Positions 1 to 8,741 of a DNA stretch of 64,000 nt are shown piece by piece; positions within the stretch are counted from its first letter, which is position 1; the number at the start of each line of letters is the position of its first letter. Made by a program: the position numbers and the translations under genes. This DNA is from an uncultured Caldilineaceae bacterium (GTDB lineage: Bacteria > Chloroflexota > Anaerolineae > Caldilineales > Caldilineaceae): contig OX638330.1 in assembly GCA_951812725.1 (NCBI GenBank), forward strand, positions 1,984,001-2,048,000. The letters are read 5' to 3'. The notes below the pieces were generated by a model. That model was not told the origin of the DNA, searched no databases, and worked only from the letters and a program-made list of their open reading frames with translations.

Positions 1-806
1 TCCACAACCAAGTCGGATGGGAAACCGCTAGGGTCAAATTCGGCGGTCTCCCAAGCGTTGCACCCAACACGAGCAAACAGCTCTTCAATAGTCCGGGAGG
101 AGTGATGTTGTGCCTCACCTACAGTCTGATAGAGATAGACCGCGGAGGGCAGAATCACTGGATGGCCCATTTCATAGAGCGCGTACGCTGTTCCGCCGTC
201 ACCGAGCCTTTGCATAAATTCGACCTGTTTCTGAGCAATGGTCTCTCCGCCGCGGATGGCGGTAACGTCGAATCGGAAGGCAAAGTGGCTGCGAAGATAT
301 CCCTGCTCTTGAAGGAATCTTCCAATCCGTTCGATCGCGACTCCAACTGCTACGAAGTCGCTTTCGTTCTGCAGAGCGCTTGGGAGTTCCAGTGCCAGTC
401 GGTCTGACAGTTGGCCGAAGAAATGCGAACCCACTCTTTCTGAGAACTTACGGCGTGCGGCTGCCAGGTCGTCGCCACTGTACTGCGACGCCAACGAGCC
501 AAAGGCCGAACAGAAGAAGGCATAGGAAAGGGCGTCAAACTCGCCAGATTGAACTGAGTCGAGATCTTCTGATGCGGCGAAACGCTCGGCAAGTCGGGGT
601 CTGGCTACTCGCTTGTAAACCAGCGAGATATACTCGTCGACCATAGCCTGCACCGAAGCGATACCGTCTGAGATCGAGGCCAGAGGTCCCCAGTGGGCCA
701 TTACAGCCTCTGTCATCATCGCCAGAAAAGGTTCGCCTATAGGCCACCACTCTTGAAAATCGGGGTAGGGATGTTGTGATACGACAGATGAGAGGGTAGT
801 TGACAT
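1..806 (-). CDS. Unrecognised protein, 3' part outside the window
   Basis: An open frame runs from an ATG at 806 (minus strand) to the window edge, 268 codons with no stop. A good ribosome binding site (AGGTG) lies 5 bases upstream. The product starts MSTTLSSVVSQHPYPDF and appears soluble, with no signal peptide or membrane segment visible. It is rich in aromatic and acidic residues and predicted mostly helical in its first 150 residues. I recognise no family. It is divergent from the ABC binding-protein gene at 929, so the two probably share the 120-bp spacer as a promoter region. The continuous reading frame, start context and codon use support a real gene; its function is unknown. Confidence 0.7.
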   Translation of the reverse strand, partial: MSTTLSSVVSQHPYPDFQEWWPIGEPFLAMMTEAVMAHWGPLASISDGIASVQAMVDEYISLVYKRVARPRLAERFAASEDLDSVQSGEFDALSYAFFCSAFGSLASQYSGDDLAAARRKFSERVGSHFFGQLSDRLALELPSALQNESDFVAVGVAIERIGRFLQEQGYLRSHFAFRFDVTAIRGGETIAQKQVEFMQRLGDGGTAYALYEMGHPVILPSAVYLYQTVGEAQHHSSRTIEELFARVGCNAWETAEFDPSGFPSDLVV

Positions 807-866
807 GGGTTCACCTATGTAGGTGGAGGGACGTATTACTTGTTTTTTGTACCCTGTAATATCATA

Positions 867-897
867 TGTACAGTACACGTTCGCTTTTCTGTACAGT
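867..897. promoter_or_regulatory. Paired TGTACAGT direct repeats, possible operator
   Basis: The 8-mer TGTACAGT occurs at 867-874 and again at 890-897, 23 bp apart start to start. Both lie inside the 122-bp spacer between the divergent gene ending at 806 and the binding-protein start at 929. The repeat contains the self-complementary TGTACA. Two identical near-palindromic sites about two helical turns apart suggest a dimeric regulator, but no regulator gene is adjacent. Confidence 0.3.
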
Positions 898-928
898 CAT
901 TCTATCTGACCTGGTTGGAGGATGCACA

Positions 929-1828
929 ATGAAACGACTACTGCCATTCCTACTGATTGCTGCCCTCTGGGTTGGCGCGTGTGTGACACCTGTAGCCCCA
1001 CAGGATACAGCCGCCGGCGATGAAAGTGGCTCGAAGGCCGCGGCAGACGACCTGCTCGCGGAAATCATGGCGCGCGGTACAATCCGAATCTCCACAGACC
1101 CGAACTACGCGCCGCAGAGCTTTCTCGACGAAAGCGGAAATTTCAAGGGCTTCGATGTGGACGTAGCTCAAGAGATAGCAAGACGTATTGGCGTCGAAGT
1201 TGAGTTTGTTACGCCGGACTGGGATCTGATCACTGCAGGCAATTGGGGAGACCAGTGGGACATGAGCGTCGGCTCGATGACGGTCACCACGGCGCGGCAG
1301 AAAATCCTCGACTTCGCCTCTCCCTCCTACTACTATACGCCGGCCCAGTTTGCGGCGGTAAATGGGTCGGGGATCGAGTCCCTGGATGATTTGAACGGTG
1401 CGACTATCTGTGTAGGCGCGTCCACCACTTACGAAAGTTGGTTGATGGGCGATATGGAAAGTTTGGGACTGCCGCCTGCCAGCTTCTATATTGACGCCCC
1501 GCCGGCCGATGTATCAATAGTCCCGTTGACTGTCGACAACGACTGTGTCCAGCAGATACAGGCCGGAAGACAGGAGTTTCAGGCGTTCCTGACCTCGAAC
1601 ACTGTGGTCGAGGCGGCGCTTGCTGAAGGCGTCGCAATCCACAGAGTGGGCAAGCCGGTATTCTCTGAAAACCTTGCCGTAGCTTTTGATAAGAACGCTT
1701 CCAAGGACGTTGCCAGTTTGGTTGCAAAGGTTAGCGAAGTCATCGCCGGCATGCACGCTGACGGCACGCTAAGCGACCTGTCGAATGAGTGGTTTGGTGA
1801 GGACCTGACAACTGATCCGACAAAGTAA
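929..1828 (+). CDS. Amino-acid-type ABC transporter substrate-binding lipoprotein
   Basis: A 299-residue periplasmic binding protein of the type-2, family-3 fold (SBP_bac_3), which captures amino acids or related amines. The start is placed at 929, in front of a hydrophobic signal and a lipobox ending VGAC, with GGAGG at 917-921; the frame is open 63 bases further upstream but without a better start. After an acidic linker come the family landmarks: the N-terminal IRISTDPNYAP strand, FKGFDVDVAQEIARR, and the lobe-2 motif GATICVGASTTYE. The permease follows after about 90 bp. No ATPase gene is nearby, so this importer may borrow one, for example the GlnQ-like protein at 27832. Specificity cannot be read from the sequence. 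Confidence 0.88.
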   Translation: MKRLLPFLLIAALWVGACVTPVAPQDTAAGDESGSKAAADDLLAEIMARGTIRISTDPNYAPQSFLDESGNFKGFDVDVAQEIARRIGVEVEFVTPDWDLITAGNWGDQWDMSVGSMTVTTARQKILDFASPSYYYTPAQFAAVNGSGIESLDDLNGATICVGASTTYESWLMGDMESLGLPPASFYIDAPPADVSIVPLTVDNDCVQQIQAGRQEFQAFLTSNTVVEAALAEGVAIHRVGKPVFSENLAVAFDKNASKDVASLVAKVSEVIAGMHADGTLSDLSNEWFGEDLTTDPTK

Positions 1829-1919
1829 GCGGGAGCAGGCAATATAGTTCGAACTGCGCAGCCGAAACAGCCTCCATGGAGCGAAGAGGAGGGCGCAGTC
1901 GTTCCTTACGGGAATCGGA

Positions 1920-2774
1920 ATGTCGACAGCGCCCGCGGAAGACAGGTTTGCATTTCAGGCCGAACAGATTATTGCGTCGCAACGGCGTGACGCCCGCCGC
2001 TTTGCCATGGGCGTACGAGTTTCGTACGCCCTTCTGCTGCTGGCGCTTGTATATGCGTTCAGCGGGTCCCGCGTTACGGTCGCGGGGCTGCAGTTTACGA
2101 CCATAACTCTGGACTGGGCCTTCATTCGCAGCCACTGGTTCTTCATCTTCAACGGTGTCTGGCTCACTATTTTGTTGTCGGCACTGTCGATAGTTTTGGC
2201 GACGGTTCTCTCCCTGCTGGGCGCTTTAGGGCGTTTATCCAAGTCGCCGCCTGCCTACGCATTGGCGACTTTCTACATTTCTCTTATCAGGGGTACGCCG
2301 TTACTCCTGCAGGTTGTCTTCTTCTTTCTTGCGCTGCCGCAATTGGGTATTCGCTTGTCCGGCCTGTCCGCGGGAGTCCTGGCGCTAGGGTTGAATTACG
2401 GCGCCTATATGACGGAGATTATGCGGGCTGGTATCCAGTCGGTTGACGTGGGGCAGAGGGAAGCAGCGCAGGCGATGGGCATGACTCCGTTTCAGATTAT
2501 GCGGTTAATCATCCTGCCGCAGGCTCTGCGTCTGGTCATCCCACCGATTGGCAATCAGTTCATCGCAATGCTGAAGGATACGTCGCTCATCTCGGTCACC
2601 GGTTTTGTATGGGAACTGCTGTGGAGGGCGCAGAAGCAAGGGCGGGCGAATTTTCGAAGCCTTGAAGCTCTGCTCATCGCGGCGGTCTTCTATTGGATCA
2701 TAACCATTATATTCTCGGCATTTCAGGCACAGATCGAGCAGCGCCTATCGCAGGGCTATCGGTCTGCTCTTTAG
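1920..2774 (+). CDS. Amino-acid ABC transporter permease (HisM/GlnP family)
   Basis: A 284-residue inner-membrane permease with about five hydrophobic segments. The cytoplasmic EAA loop, REAAQAMGMTPFQIMRLIILP, is the docking site for the ATPase and is typical of the polar amino-acid (His/Glu/Gln) subclass. LIRGTPLLLQVVFFFLALP in the middle is the other subclass hallmark. The N-terminal about 25 residues are a hydrophilic extension. It lies 91 bp behind the binding protein in the same direction and almost certainly forms its membrane channel, perhaps as a homodimer because only one permease is present. The downstream catabolic genes follow within 130 bp, suggesting one transcript. Confidence 0.9.
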   Translation: MSTAPAEDRFAFQAEQIIASQRRDARRFAMGVRVSYALLLLALVYAFSGSRVTVAGLQFTTITLDWAFIRSHWFFIFNGVWLTILLSALSIVLATVLSLLGALGRLSKSPPAYALATFYISLIRGTPLLLQVVFFFLALPQLGIRLSGLSAGVLALGLNYGAYMTEIMRAGIQSVDVGQREAAQAMGMTPFQIMRLIILPQALRLVIPPIGNQFIAMLKDTSLISVTGFVWELLWRAQKQGRANFRSLEALLIAAVFYWIITIIFSAFQAQIEQRLSQGYRSAL

Positions 2775-2902
2775 AAGCACCATCTGTTGCCGGCCTCTCA
2801 GCCACGTCCGCCAAACGACAGGCTGAATTATACGGTTCTTTTAGATTGCTCTGCGCTTACAAATGGAACTCGATTTCATGTATTTCTTGGAGGCTGAAAC
2901 GT

Positions 2903-3685
2903 ATGACACTGAAGCTCAGCATCTGTTCTTACAGCTTTCGCCGATCGTTCGAGAGCGGCGTGATGGACTATCGCGGCTATGTGGCTTTCAATCAGAGCCA
3001 CGGATTTTCCCAACTGGACCCATGGATGCAGCATATAGAGCCGGCACTGGATGATAAGAGTTGGCTGGCAGACGCTAAGAGCATGGCCGAGGACGCGGGA
3101 CTCCCCTATGGCTGCATTGCAGTAGATGGCGGCCACATTTATGAGGAGACTGCGGCCGAGCGCGCACAGCGCCGGGACATGGCCTATCGCTGGCTCGACG
3201 TTGCTGAATCACTGGGAGCATCGCAGTTGCGAATTGATACAGGCGGGCCGGAGGATTTGACCGACGACGTTTTCGAGATCATAGTGGATGGCTACAACGA
3301 CCTGATCCCGAGAGCAAAGGGAGCGGGCGTGGAGATCGTGGTGGAGAACCATTGGGGGCCGACCAAGTATCCGGAAAATACTGTGCGCCTTCTTGAGGCG
3401 GTAGAAGGACTTGGGCTGCTGTTTGATTCCAACAATTGGGCCGAGGGTACACAGGAAAGAGCTTGGGAGATGTGTGCCCGCTATGCTCGCCTCACCCATT
3501 TCAAGACGTTTTCATTCGACAGCCAAGGCAACGATCCGTCGGTCGACCTGCATAAGGCAATCGCGATCCTGCAGCTAAACGGCTATGATGGGGTCTGGGG
3601 CATCGAGTCGACGCCCGTGGATGGAGACGAGGAGGGCGCGGCGATCAAGACAAGAGATCTGATACGCCGTGCGCTGGGCGACTAA
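2903..3685 (+). CDS. Sugar phosphate isomerase/epimerase-like TIM-barrel protein
   Basis: A 260-residue TIM barrel of the AP-endonuclease-2/xylose-isomerase-like superfamily. The frame is open from 2693, but the start is placed at the ATG at 2903 because TTGGAGG lies 10 bases upstream and the conserved fold begins with LKLSICSYSF there. The likely divalent-metal ligands are visible in order: Glu in EIVVENHWG, Asp in LLFDSNNW, His in THFKTFSFD and Glu in VWGIEST. Such enzymes usually isomerise or epimerise keto sugars or inositol derivatives. Position between an importer and a Gfo/Idh/MocA dehydrogenase is the usual setting for polyol or sugar-derivative catabolism. The exact substrate is unknown. 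Confidence 0.85.
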   Translation: MTLKLSICSYSFRRSFESGVMDYRGYVAFNQSHGFSQLDPWMQHIEPALDDKSWLADAKSMAEDAGLPYGCIAVDGGHIYEETAAERAQRRDMAYRWLDVAESLGASQLRIDTGGPEDLTDDVFEIIVDGYNDLIPRAKGAGVEIVVENHWGPTKYPENTVRLLEAVEGLGLLFDSNNWAEGTQERAWEMCARYARLTHFKTFSFDSQGNDPSVDLHKAIAILQLNGYDGVWGIESTPVDGDEEGAAIKTRDLIRRALGD

Positions 3686-3783
3686 GTGTAATTATATTGG
3701 GCCCCGAAATCTACCGCAGCGGTGGCCAGCTGCGGGGACTCTATCAATCTTAGAACTATCTCCTTAGCGAAGAGAATCTGACA

Positions 3784-4890
3784 ATGACAGTAGAGAAGAC
3801 TCGAATCGGCATTATCGGCGTTGGCCAGATAGGAAAGGGCCACGTTCAGACTTATATGAGTATGCCGCACGTTGAGATTGCGGCGATTTCCGACATAAAC
3901 GAGGCCGAGGCCCAGAGGGTGGCGTCAGAAAACGGCATTGCCGACGTTTACACGGATTTCCGGCAGTTGTTGGCACGCGACGACATCGTCGCGGTTGACG
4001 TCTGCCTCCACAACAACTTTCACATGGCGGCGACTGTAGCGGCCCTTGAGGCGGGAAAGCATGTATTCTGCGAGAAGCCGATGGCCGGCGCGTATATTGA
4101 CGCTGAAAAAATGCTGACGACTTCGAGGGAGTGCGGCCGGATGCTCAGCATACAGAATCGCGAATACTTCATCAACGAGACGAAAGCGGCCAAGTCCCTG
4201 ATTGACGGCGGATATCTGGGCAAGTTGTATCATGCCCGCTCAACAGGTTATCGACGGCGTGGACGTCCCTTTGTGGACGGCTACGGCTCGCCCCTGTTCG
4301 TGAACAAAGACACCGCCAGCGGCGGCGCGCTCTACGACATGGGCGTCTATCATATTTCCACAGTGCTCTTCTTGCTGGGCAATCCTGACGTGCTTCGAAT
4401 ATCTGGCAAGACCTACCAGGAAATAGCAATGGATGCGGCGCGGCGTGAAAGCAGCAACTACAATGTAGAGGAGTTGGGGCTGGGCTTTGTACGGATGGCA
4501 GACAATATCACGTTGGACATTATCGAGGCTTGGGCGATCCACTTGGACGCATTTGAAGGATCTTATGTCGTCGGCGACGAGGGAGGCGTGCGGCTCGATC
4601 CCTTCGGCTACTTCCACAGTGCCGGCGATCTGGACTTGGATTCTTCGGGCGACTTACGGATGTTCGACTTTCGGCTGCACAACGTACGCGAGCTGGGAGA
4701 CGTTTACGACGGCACGCAGCAGCACTGGATCGCTGCAGTGGAGGGCAGGGTAGAACTGCTGCCTACCGCGGAGATTGCGTTGAATTGTATGCTCATCTCT
4801 GAAGGCATTTACCTCTCTAATCAGTTGGGCAGGGAGGTAAGCGCGGAGGAGGTGAGGGAGGCCTCAGTTTCGACCGCGGTGGCAATCTGA
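3784..4890 (+). CDS. Gfo/Idh/MocA-family NAD(P)-dependent oxidoreductase
   Basis: A 368-residue two-domain dehydrogenase. The Rossmann dinucleotide-binding motif GVGQIGKGH is near residue 11, and the family signature CEKPMA lies near residue 97, where Lys is a conserved catalytic/substrate residue. The C-terminal alpha/beta domain follows. These enzymes oxidise a sugar or polyol hydroxyl, or reduce the ketone, with NAD(P). It is the last gene of the cluster that starts at 929 and probably works on the compound imported by the ABC genes, with the barrel protein at 2903 acting on the product. The Shine-Dalgarno is weak (GAAGAG). A strong hairpin at 4916 follows the stop. Confidence 0.9.
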   Translation: MTVEKTRIGIIGVGQIGKGHVQTYMSMPHVEIAAISDINEAEAQRVASENGIADVYTDFRQLLARDDIVAVDVCLHNNFHMAATVAALEAGKHVFCEKPMAGAYIDAEKMLTTSRECGRMLSIQNREYFINETKAAKSLIDGGYLGKLYHARSTGYRRRGRPFVDGYGSPLFVNKDTASGGALYDMGVYHISTVLFLLGNPDVLRISGKTYQEIAMDAARRESSNYNVEELGLGFVRMADNITLDIIEAWAIHLDAFEGSYVVGDEGGVRLDPFGYFHSAGDLDLDSSGDLRMFDFRLHNVRELGDVYDGTQQHWIAAVEGRVELLPTAEIALNCMLISEGIYLSNQLGREVSAEEVREASVSTAVAI

Positions 4891-4915
4891 CAGCGGAATA
4901 GAAGAGTACCAATTT

Positions 4916-4959
4916 CAAAGGGCACGAAGGATCATCCATATGAGACTCCGTGCCCTTTG
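4916..4959. terminator. Hairpin between convergent genes
   Basis: An 11-bp perfect inverted repeat, CAAAGGGCACG at 4916-4926 and CGTGCCCTTTG at 4949-4959, encloses a 22-base loop. It sits 25 bp after the oxidoreductase stop and 38 bp before the cupin stop on the other strand. There is no clear T-run on either side, so it is a candidate bidirectional terminator or 3' RNA-stabilising stem, not a textbook intrinsic terminator. Confidence 0.5.
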
Positions 4960-4996
4960 TAGTTGAGACAGGTCTCTTGATAGGAGATACGAAGGA

Positions 4997-5728
4997 TCAG
5001 ACGGCCTGGCAGCGGATGAGGCGGGCCGATTCGTGCTGGTCGTTGCGTACGGTTTGGGCCTCGCCGGGCGGTATGAACGCACCATCGTGGCGGCCTGCCT
5101 GCAGAGTGTCGCCACCTGCGTCAATGCTAACTAGCCCGTCCCAGACAAACCAGACTGCTTCCTTGTCTTGGGATGCGGGCGCCTCGATCTGCCCACCTTG
5201 CTCCAGTTCATAGAAATCGAGCCGCATTTCCGGCGTCCCATTCAAAGGAGAGGCGGGCTGCCATATTTGCGCATCCTGGTTCTCTGAGGATTCCCCAGAT
5301 GCAAGGTTGTCGATGCGGACAGTGGTTTTGTGATTATCAGGCGGGCGCGGTGTGGTCCCCGTTTGCGAGGGGTCTCGTTCTCCCCGGTACAGCGCAAAGT
5401 CTGGCGGCGCCTGGAAGCTGATAAGAGTTGCTTCAGAACCGCTGGTATTGACGGTACCGTGAACTTCCGGCGACGGCACGTAGGCAAACTCTCCAGCGTT
5501 AATGGGCGTGTAGGTATCACCCTGCCGCACCGAGACTCCCCCTTCAAGCACAATGAAGATGTCAGCGGAACCTTCGTGAAAGTGCTGAGGGAACTCCTCC
5601 CCGGGTTGAAAAATGGAATAGTTCAGCGTGATATCCTGCGCACCTGTTGAGGGCCCGACCAGGTTGCGGGAATCGCCTTTGCCCATCTGAAAGGTTGCGG
5701 CCTTCTTTGCTGATAGCAGAGTTGCCAT
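4997..5728 (-). CDS. Cupin-domain protein (probable bicupin)
   Basis: A 243-residue cytosolic protein with a clear cupin_2 barrel in its first half: FQPGEEFPQHFHEGSADIF carries the metal-ligand pattern HxHx(n)E in slightly altered form (HFHEG), and INAGEFAYVPSPEVHGTVN is the second cupin motif with its His. The second half (about residues 150-243) has a weaker second barrel, with an FIPPGEAQTVRN turn. AGGAG lies 8 bases before the ATG. Cupins of this kind bind small molecules or act as isomerases or dioxygenases. The gene precedes a PhyH oxygenase on the same strand with a 150-bp gap but shares no obvious pathway with it. Function is unassigned. Confidence 0.8.
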   Translation of the reverse strand: MATLLSAKKAATFQMGKGDSRNLVGPSTGAQDITLNYSIFQPGEEFPQHFHEGSADIFIVLEGGVSVRQGDTYTPINAGEFAYVPSPEVHGTVNTSGSEATLISFQAPPDFALYRGERDPSQTGTTPRPPDNHKTTVRIDNLASGESSENQDAQIWQPASPLNGTPEMRLDFYELEQGGQIEAPASQDKEAVWFVWDGLVSIDAGGDTLQAGRHDGAFIPPGEAQTVRNDQHESARLIRCQAV

Positions 5729-5878
5729 GGGTCTATCTCCTGCTGCATTTGTTGTGGGGGCGCGGTCGTCTGAGACAAGAATTCTTGCATCAAGGTTCGG
5801 GGCGCGACAGGGCAGAGCAAACCATTATCGTTACCAGTTACACTGCCCGTCGCACGCGAGGAACACTAACGCGCTTGG

Positions 5879-6772
5879 CTACACTCCGTAGTGCGAACCG
5901 TCGCTGAGATTGTTGGCGGCGCGCACTGGTCGGAAAAGTGTCTGGCGCAGCGGCGGCATCGAGGCTACGAGACCTGGGTCCGGATCCCAGTCGTGCCACT
6001 TGCTGTCGACCGTGTTGTAGCAACTGAAAACCGCAACGCGTGGATCATCGCGGTTGGTCCACGGACGGGCACTGTGTGTAAGAGATTCGGTAAAGAAAAG
6101 TACCGAGCCGGCGGGACAGGTATAGGCATCCCAGACCGGCGAGTTCTGGTCATGGATTGATTCGGGGGCGGGATAGGCGGCTTTGTGGCTTCCACTTACA
6201 ACGAGCGTACCGTCGCCCTCGCAGACCGGATTCAGCTCCCAGACAACGCGTGTGAGGCCGGCGTGCGATTTGCCGGGAACGCTGTGATAAAAGTGCGTGT
6301 CGCCAGGGAAGCGGAAGAAGCCACTGCCGTTGTGCGGCCCAAACTTGCCGTCGCCTGCTTCGCGGTAGAAAAGGTGCGATGACTCCATGCGGAAGCCGTA
6401 GCAGTTTTGACGCGAAAGAGGAGGGAAGGCGACAAATTCGTTCATGAATCCAACCACAACCGGATGATCGATGAGCTTTTGTAGCGGTCCGCCTAGTGTT
6501 GAGCGCTCTTGTTCGGGGATCGAATCAGGGTCATGTTGGAGCCTCAGGCCGAAATCTCGCATCTCGGCAGCTTCGGCCTCTGACAGGACGCCAGGGATGA
6601 GTAGCCAGCCGCGAGTATCGAAGAGATATTTCTGTTCCTGAGTCAAATTGACGACGGGCAGGCCGTCAGCGTTAACACTGGGAAACTCCTGGGCACTCAT
6701 GTCCAGTTGTTGTCCTAGACTGTGAGCGAAGAGGTAAGGCGTGTTCTTGGCGTGCTGGTTGTTGGTTGACAT
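5879..6772 (-). CDS. Phytanoyl-CoA dioxygenase (PhyH)-like protein, atypical iron site
   Basis: A 297-residue member of the PhyH branch of Fe(II)/2-oxoglutarate oxygenases, recognised from the N-terminal block LFDTRGWLLIPGVLSEAEA, the core GDGTLVVSGSHKAAYPAPE and the distal LTHSARPWTNRDDPRVAVF with a candidate iron His and a 2-oxoglutarate-binding Arg. The usual HxD dyad is not obvious: the expected region reads GPHNGSGFFR and THFYHSV, with no Asp two residues after a His. It may therefore use a variant iron site or be non-catalytic. It is divergent from the sugar ABC operon at 7281. PhyH relatives act on many small hydrophobic or sugar-like substrates, so none is proposed. Confidence 0.8.
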   Translation of the reverse strand: MSTNNQHAKNTPYLFAHSLGQQLDMSAQEFPSVNADGLPVVNLTQEQKYLFDTRGWLLIPGVLSEAEAAEMRDFGLRLQHDPDSIPEQERSTLGGPLQKLIDHPVVVGFMNEFVAFPPLSRQNCYGFRMESSHLFYREAGDGKFGPHNGSGFFRFPGDTHFYHSVPGKSHAGLTRVVWELNPVCEGDGTLVVSGSHKAAYPAPESIHDQNSPVWDAYTCPAGSVLFFTESLTHSARPWTNRDDPRVAVFSCYNTVDSKWHDWDPDPGLVASMPPLRQTLFRPVRAANNLSDGSHYGV

Positions 6773-7280
6773 AGTGACGTATGTCCTTTCGATTGTGCGG
6801 GTGGCTGGCTTTCCCCACTGGTAGTGGCGGGACCGTTTGACTCAGAGATAGCTGGAATCATACAACAGATGAGGACAATGCTAAAGTGGCTACATTTTCG
6901 GTGGTCTGATTTGCAAATTCGAGGAAGAGGAAGAATGGTTTGTAATTCGAATTGAACGGAATGAAAAGGTCGGGAGTTGCAGAACATGAACCTTTTCGGC
7001 ACTGCGGCTGATGGGTTGGCTACGCTTAGGTGAATTTCTCTGCGATCGGTGCAGATTACATTTAGAGTGGCGCACTTTCCAAAAACCCGACCAAGAATCG
7101 GGATTTTTCAGACGTTTTGCGGTTGTGTTCTGCGCATGATACACTCTCCGAAAATTGTGGGTTTCCTGCATTGGATTGATGGCGGTCGGTGTGGGCTTTT
7201 CATTCTGATCCCGACCAGCGAATACGTTTCCAACCTTTCTTCAGTAGGCGTCGTCTTCCACTCTAAAAGGAGAAAACGAT
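6773..7280. other. Divergent intergenic region, 508 bp
   Basis: This spacer separates the PhyH gene (minus) from the sugar ABC operon (plus) and should contain both promoters, though I cannot place them with confidence. I see no convincing gene: the short frames here lack ribosome sites and family resemblance. The one structured item is at 7081-7108, an A5-CCCGA / TCGGG-A-T5 inverted repeat with a 7-base spacer. It resembles a small bidirectional intrinsic terminator. Confidence 0.5.
7081..7108 (+). terminator. Short terminator-like hairpin
   Basis: AAAAACCCGA (7081-7090) pairs with TCGGG followed by A and TTTTT (7098-7108) around CCAAGAA. The stem is only 5 G/C-rich pairs plus an A/T extension with one bulge, ending in a T-run on the plus strand and, by symmetry, on the minus strand. 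It could insulate the downstream ABC operon from read-through. No gene ends immediately upstream on the plus strand. Confidence 0.3.
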
Positions 7281-8642
7281 ATGACGAGACTTACGCGTAG
7301 AGAGTTTCTACACAGAACCAGCTTCGTTGCAGCGGGCGGCCTACTGGCAGCATGTGCCGCGCCGACTGCGCCAGCAGCCGAAGGTGACAGCGCCGCTGCT
7401 CCGATGGAAGAGACTATTGAACTGAGGGTGGGGGCGATTGCCGGGATTGTGACGGAAGGCTTGCAGGCACTTGCGGACCGGTACATGGAGGAGAATTCCA
7501 ATGTCTCGGTGACCATCGATGTGTTGGCTGATGAGCAGTACCAGCAGGCGTTCCTGCTGTTTTCCAGCGATGACACGCCAGATGTCTCCTGGTATCAGTG
7601 CGTGCCGGCAAATCGGTTCAATGACATGGTGACCAATCAGATCCTCGTCCCGCTCGACGACCTGTACGAGCAGGAGGGTTGGTTCGACGCCTATCCCGAG
7701 GGCATTGTTGACTTCCAACGACAGCCGGACGGCCACTACTATTCGGCAACAAGCTCGGTGGTATGGACACCGTATACCTACTATAACAAGGAGATCTTCG
7801 AGGAAGTCAGCGTCACACCTCCGGAGACTTGGGACGATCTCTATGAGATGTCGAGCGAACTGCGCGACGCCGGCTACCAACCGTTAACCGTTGACTACAA
7901 CATGGGGATCCAGAGCCACTTCAGTGACGGGATGCAGTTGCGTTCCTGGAGCAGGGACCAGTATAACTGCATGCCTATCAAGTGGCGTGCGGACGTGCCG
8001 GCATCCTGCGACCAGTACACCTGGACCGATCCCGACTCGATTCGCATCTTCGAATACATCAAGGCGATGGTAGACCATGGCGTTTTTGTCGACGGCGTAA
8101 CCGGACTGACTGAATACCAGACCGGTAGGTCGTTGTTTACGACGGGCAAGGCGGCGATGTGGCAGACCGGCTCGTGGGACGGCGGCTCTGCAGGGTTATC
8201 GCGCGATGTCGAATTTGAAATTGGCTACTTTTACTATCCCGAGATCAGGCCGGAGAGGACAGGGAAAGTTGGGGCTTGGGTTCCTGATGGTCTGATCGTT
8301 CCAAAGTCGGGACAGAACATTGAGGCATCGTTGGAGTTTCTTGCCTGGACGTACCGGTTACCGCAGGCTTCCCTCTATGCTCAGACTGCCGGCATTCCCC
8401 ATGGCCGTGCGGACATTCCCAGCGAGGTGTATAGCGAGATTCTCAGTGAGATGCAGTTGCAGTTCCTGGAGGACAACAAAGAGTACGGGACGCCGGCGTT
8501 GTATGAGGCTTCCAGCAATCAGCCTTATCAACAGGCGACGGTCAAGTCGGTCGATCAGATGATGGCCGGCGGTTTGACGCCTGAAGAAGCAGGCGCGTGG
8601 CTGCAGGAGAAGACTGAGGAAATACACGCCGAGCAGAGTTAG
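7281..8642 (+). CDS. Sugar ABC transporter substrate-binding lipoprotein (family 1)
   Basis: A 453-residue exported binding protein of the SBP_bac_1 (maltose-binding-like) family. The N-terminus has an RREFL twin-arginine-like stretch, a hydrophobic core and a lipobox ending LLAAC (Cys about 28), then a short Ala/Pro/Glu linker. Landmarks of the fold include ALADRYMEENSNVSVTID, DTPDVSWYQ, and the AAMWQTGSWDGG loop of the C-lobe. An excellent AAAAGGAG precedes the ATG. Two permeases of the matching class follow in the same direction, making this the ligand receptor of a carbohydrate importer. No ATPase is present, as is common where one MsiK-type ATPase serves several systems. The sugar is unknown. 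Confidence 0.92.
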   Translation: MTRLTRREFLHRTSFVAAGGLLAACAAPTAPAAEGDSAAAPMEETIELRVGAIAGIVTEGLQALADRYMEENSNVSVTIDVLADEQYQQAFLLFSSDDTPDVSWYQCVPANRFNDMVTNQILVPLDDLYEQEGWFDAYPEGIVDFQRQPDGHYYSATSSVVWTPYTYYNKEIFEEVSVTPPETWDDLYEMSSELRDAGYQPLTVDYNMGIQSHFSDGMQLRSWSRDQYNCMPIKWRADVPASCDQYTWTDPDSIRIFEYIKAMVDHGVFVDGVTGLTEYQTGRSLFTTGKAAMWQTGSWDGGSAGLSRDVEFEIGYFYYPEIRPERTGKVGAWVPDGLIVPKSGQNIEASLEFLAWTYRLPQASLYAQTAGIPHGRADIPSEVYSEILSEMQLQFLEDNKEYGTPALYEASSNQPYQQATVKSVDQMMAGGLTPEEAGAWLQEKTEEIHAEQS

Positions 8643-8694
8643 GCGGAAAAGGGTAGAGGGAGCGCTCACAATCGAAATGGAAGCGCATCGCGTA

Positions 8695-8724
8695 CAGGGA
8701 GGTTCCTGGGGACCTCCCTGTTTT
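8695..8724 (+). terminator. Attenuating hairpin after the binding-protein gene
   Basis: CAGGGAGGT (8695-8703) and ACCTCCCTG (8712-8720) form a perfect 9-bp stem with an 8-base loop, followed by TTTTC. It lies between the binding protein stop (8642) and the first permease (8742). Partial terminators or RNA-stabilising stems in this position are well known in ABC operons and keep binding-protein mRNA in excess of permease mRNA. Confidence 0.7.
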
Positions 8725-8741
8725 CGTATGGAGGTGTAGAG

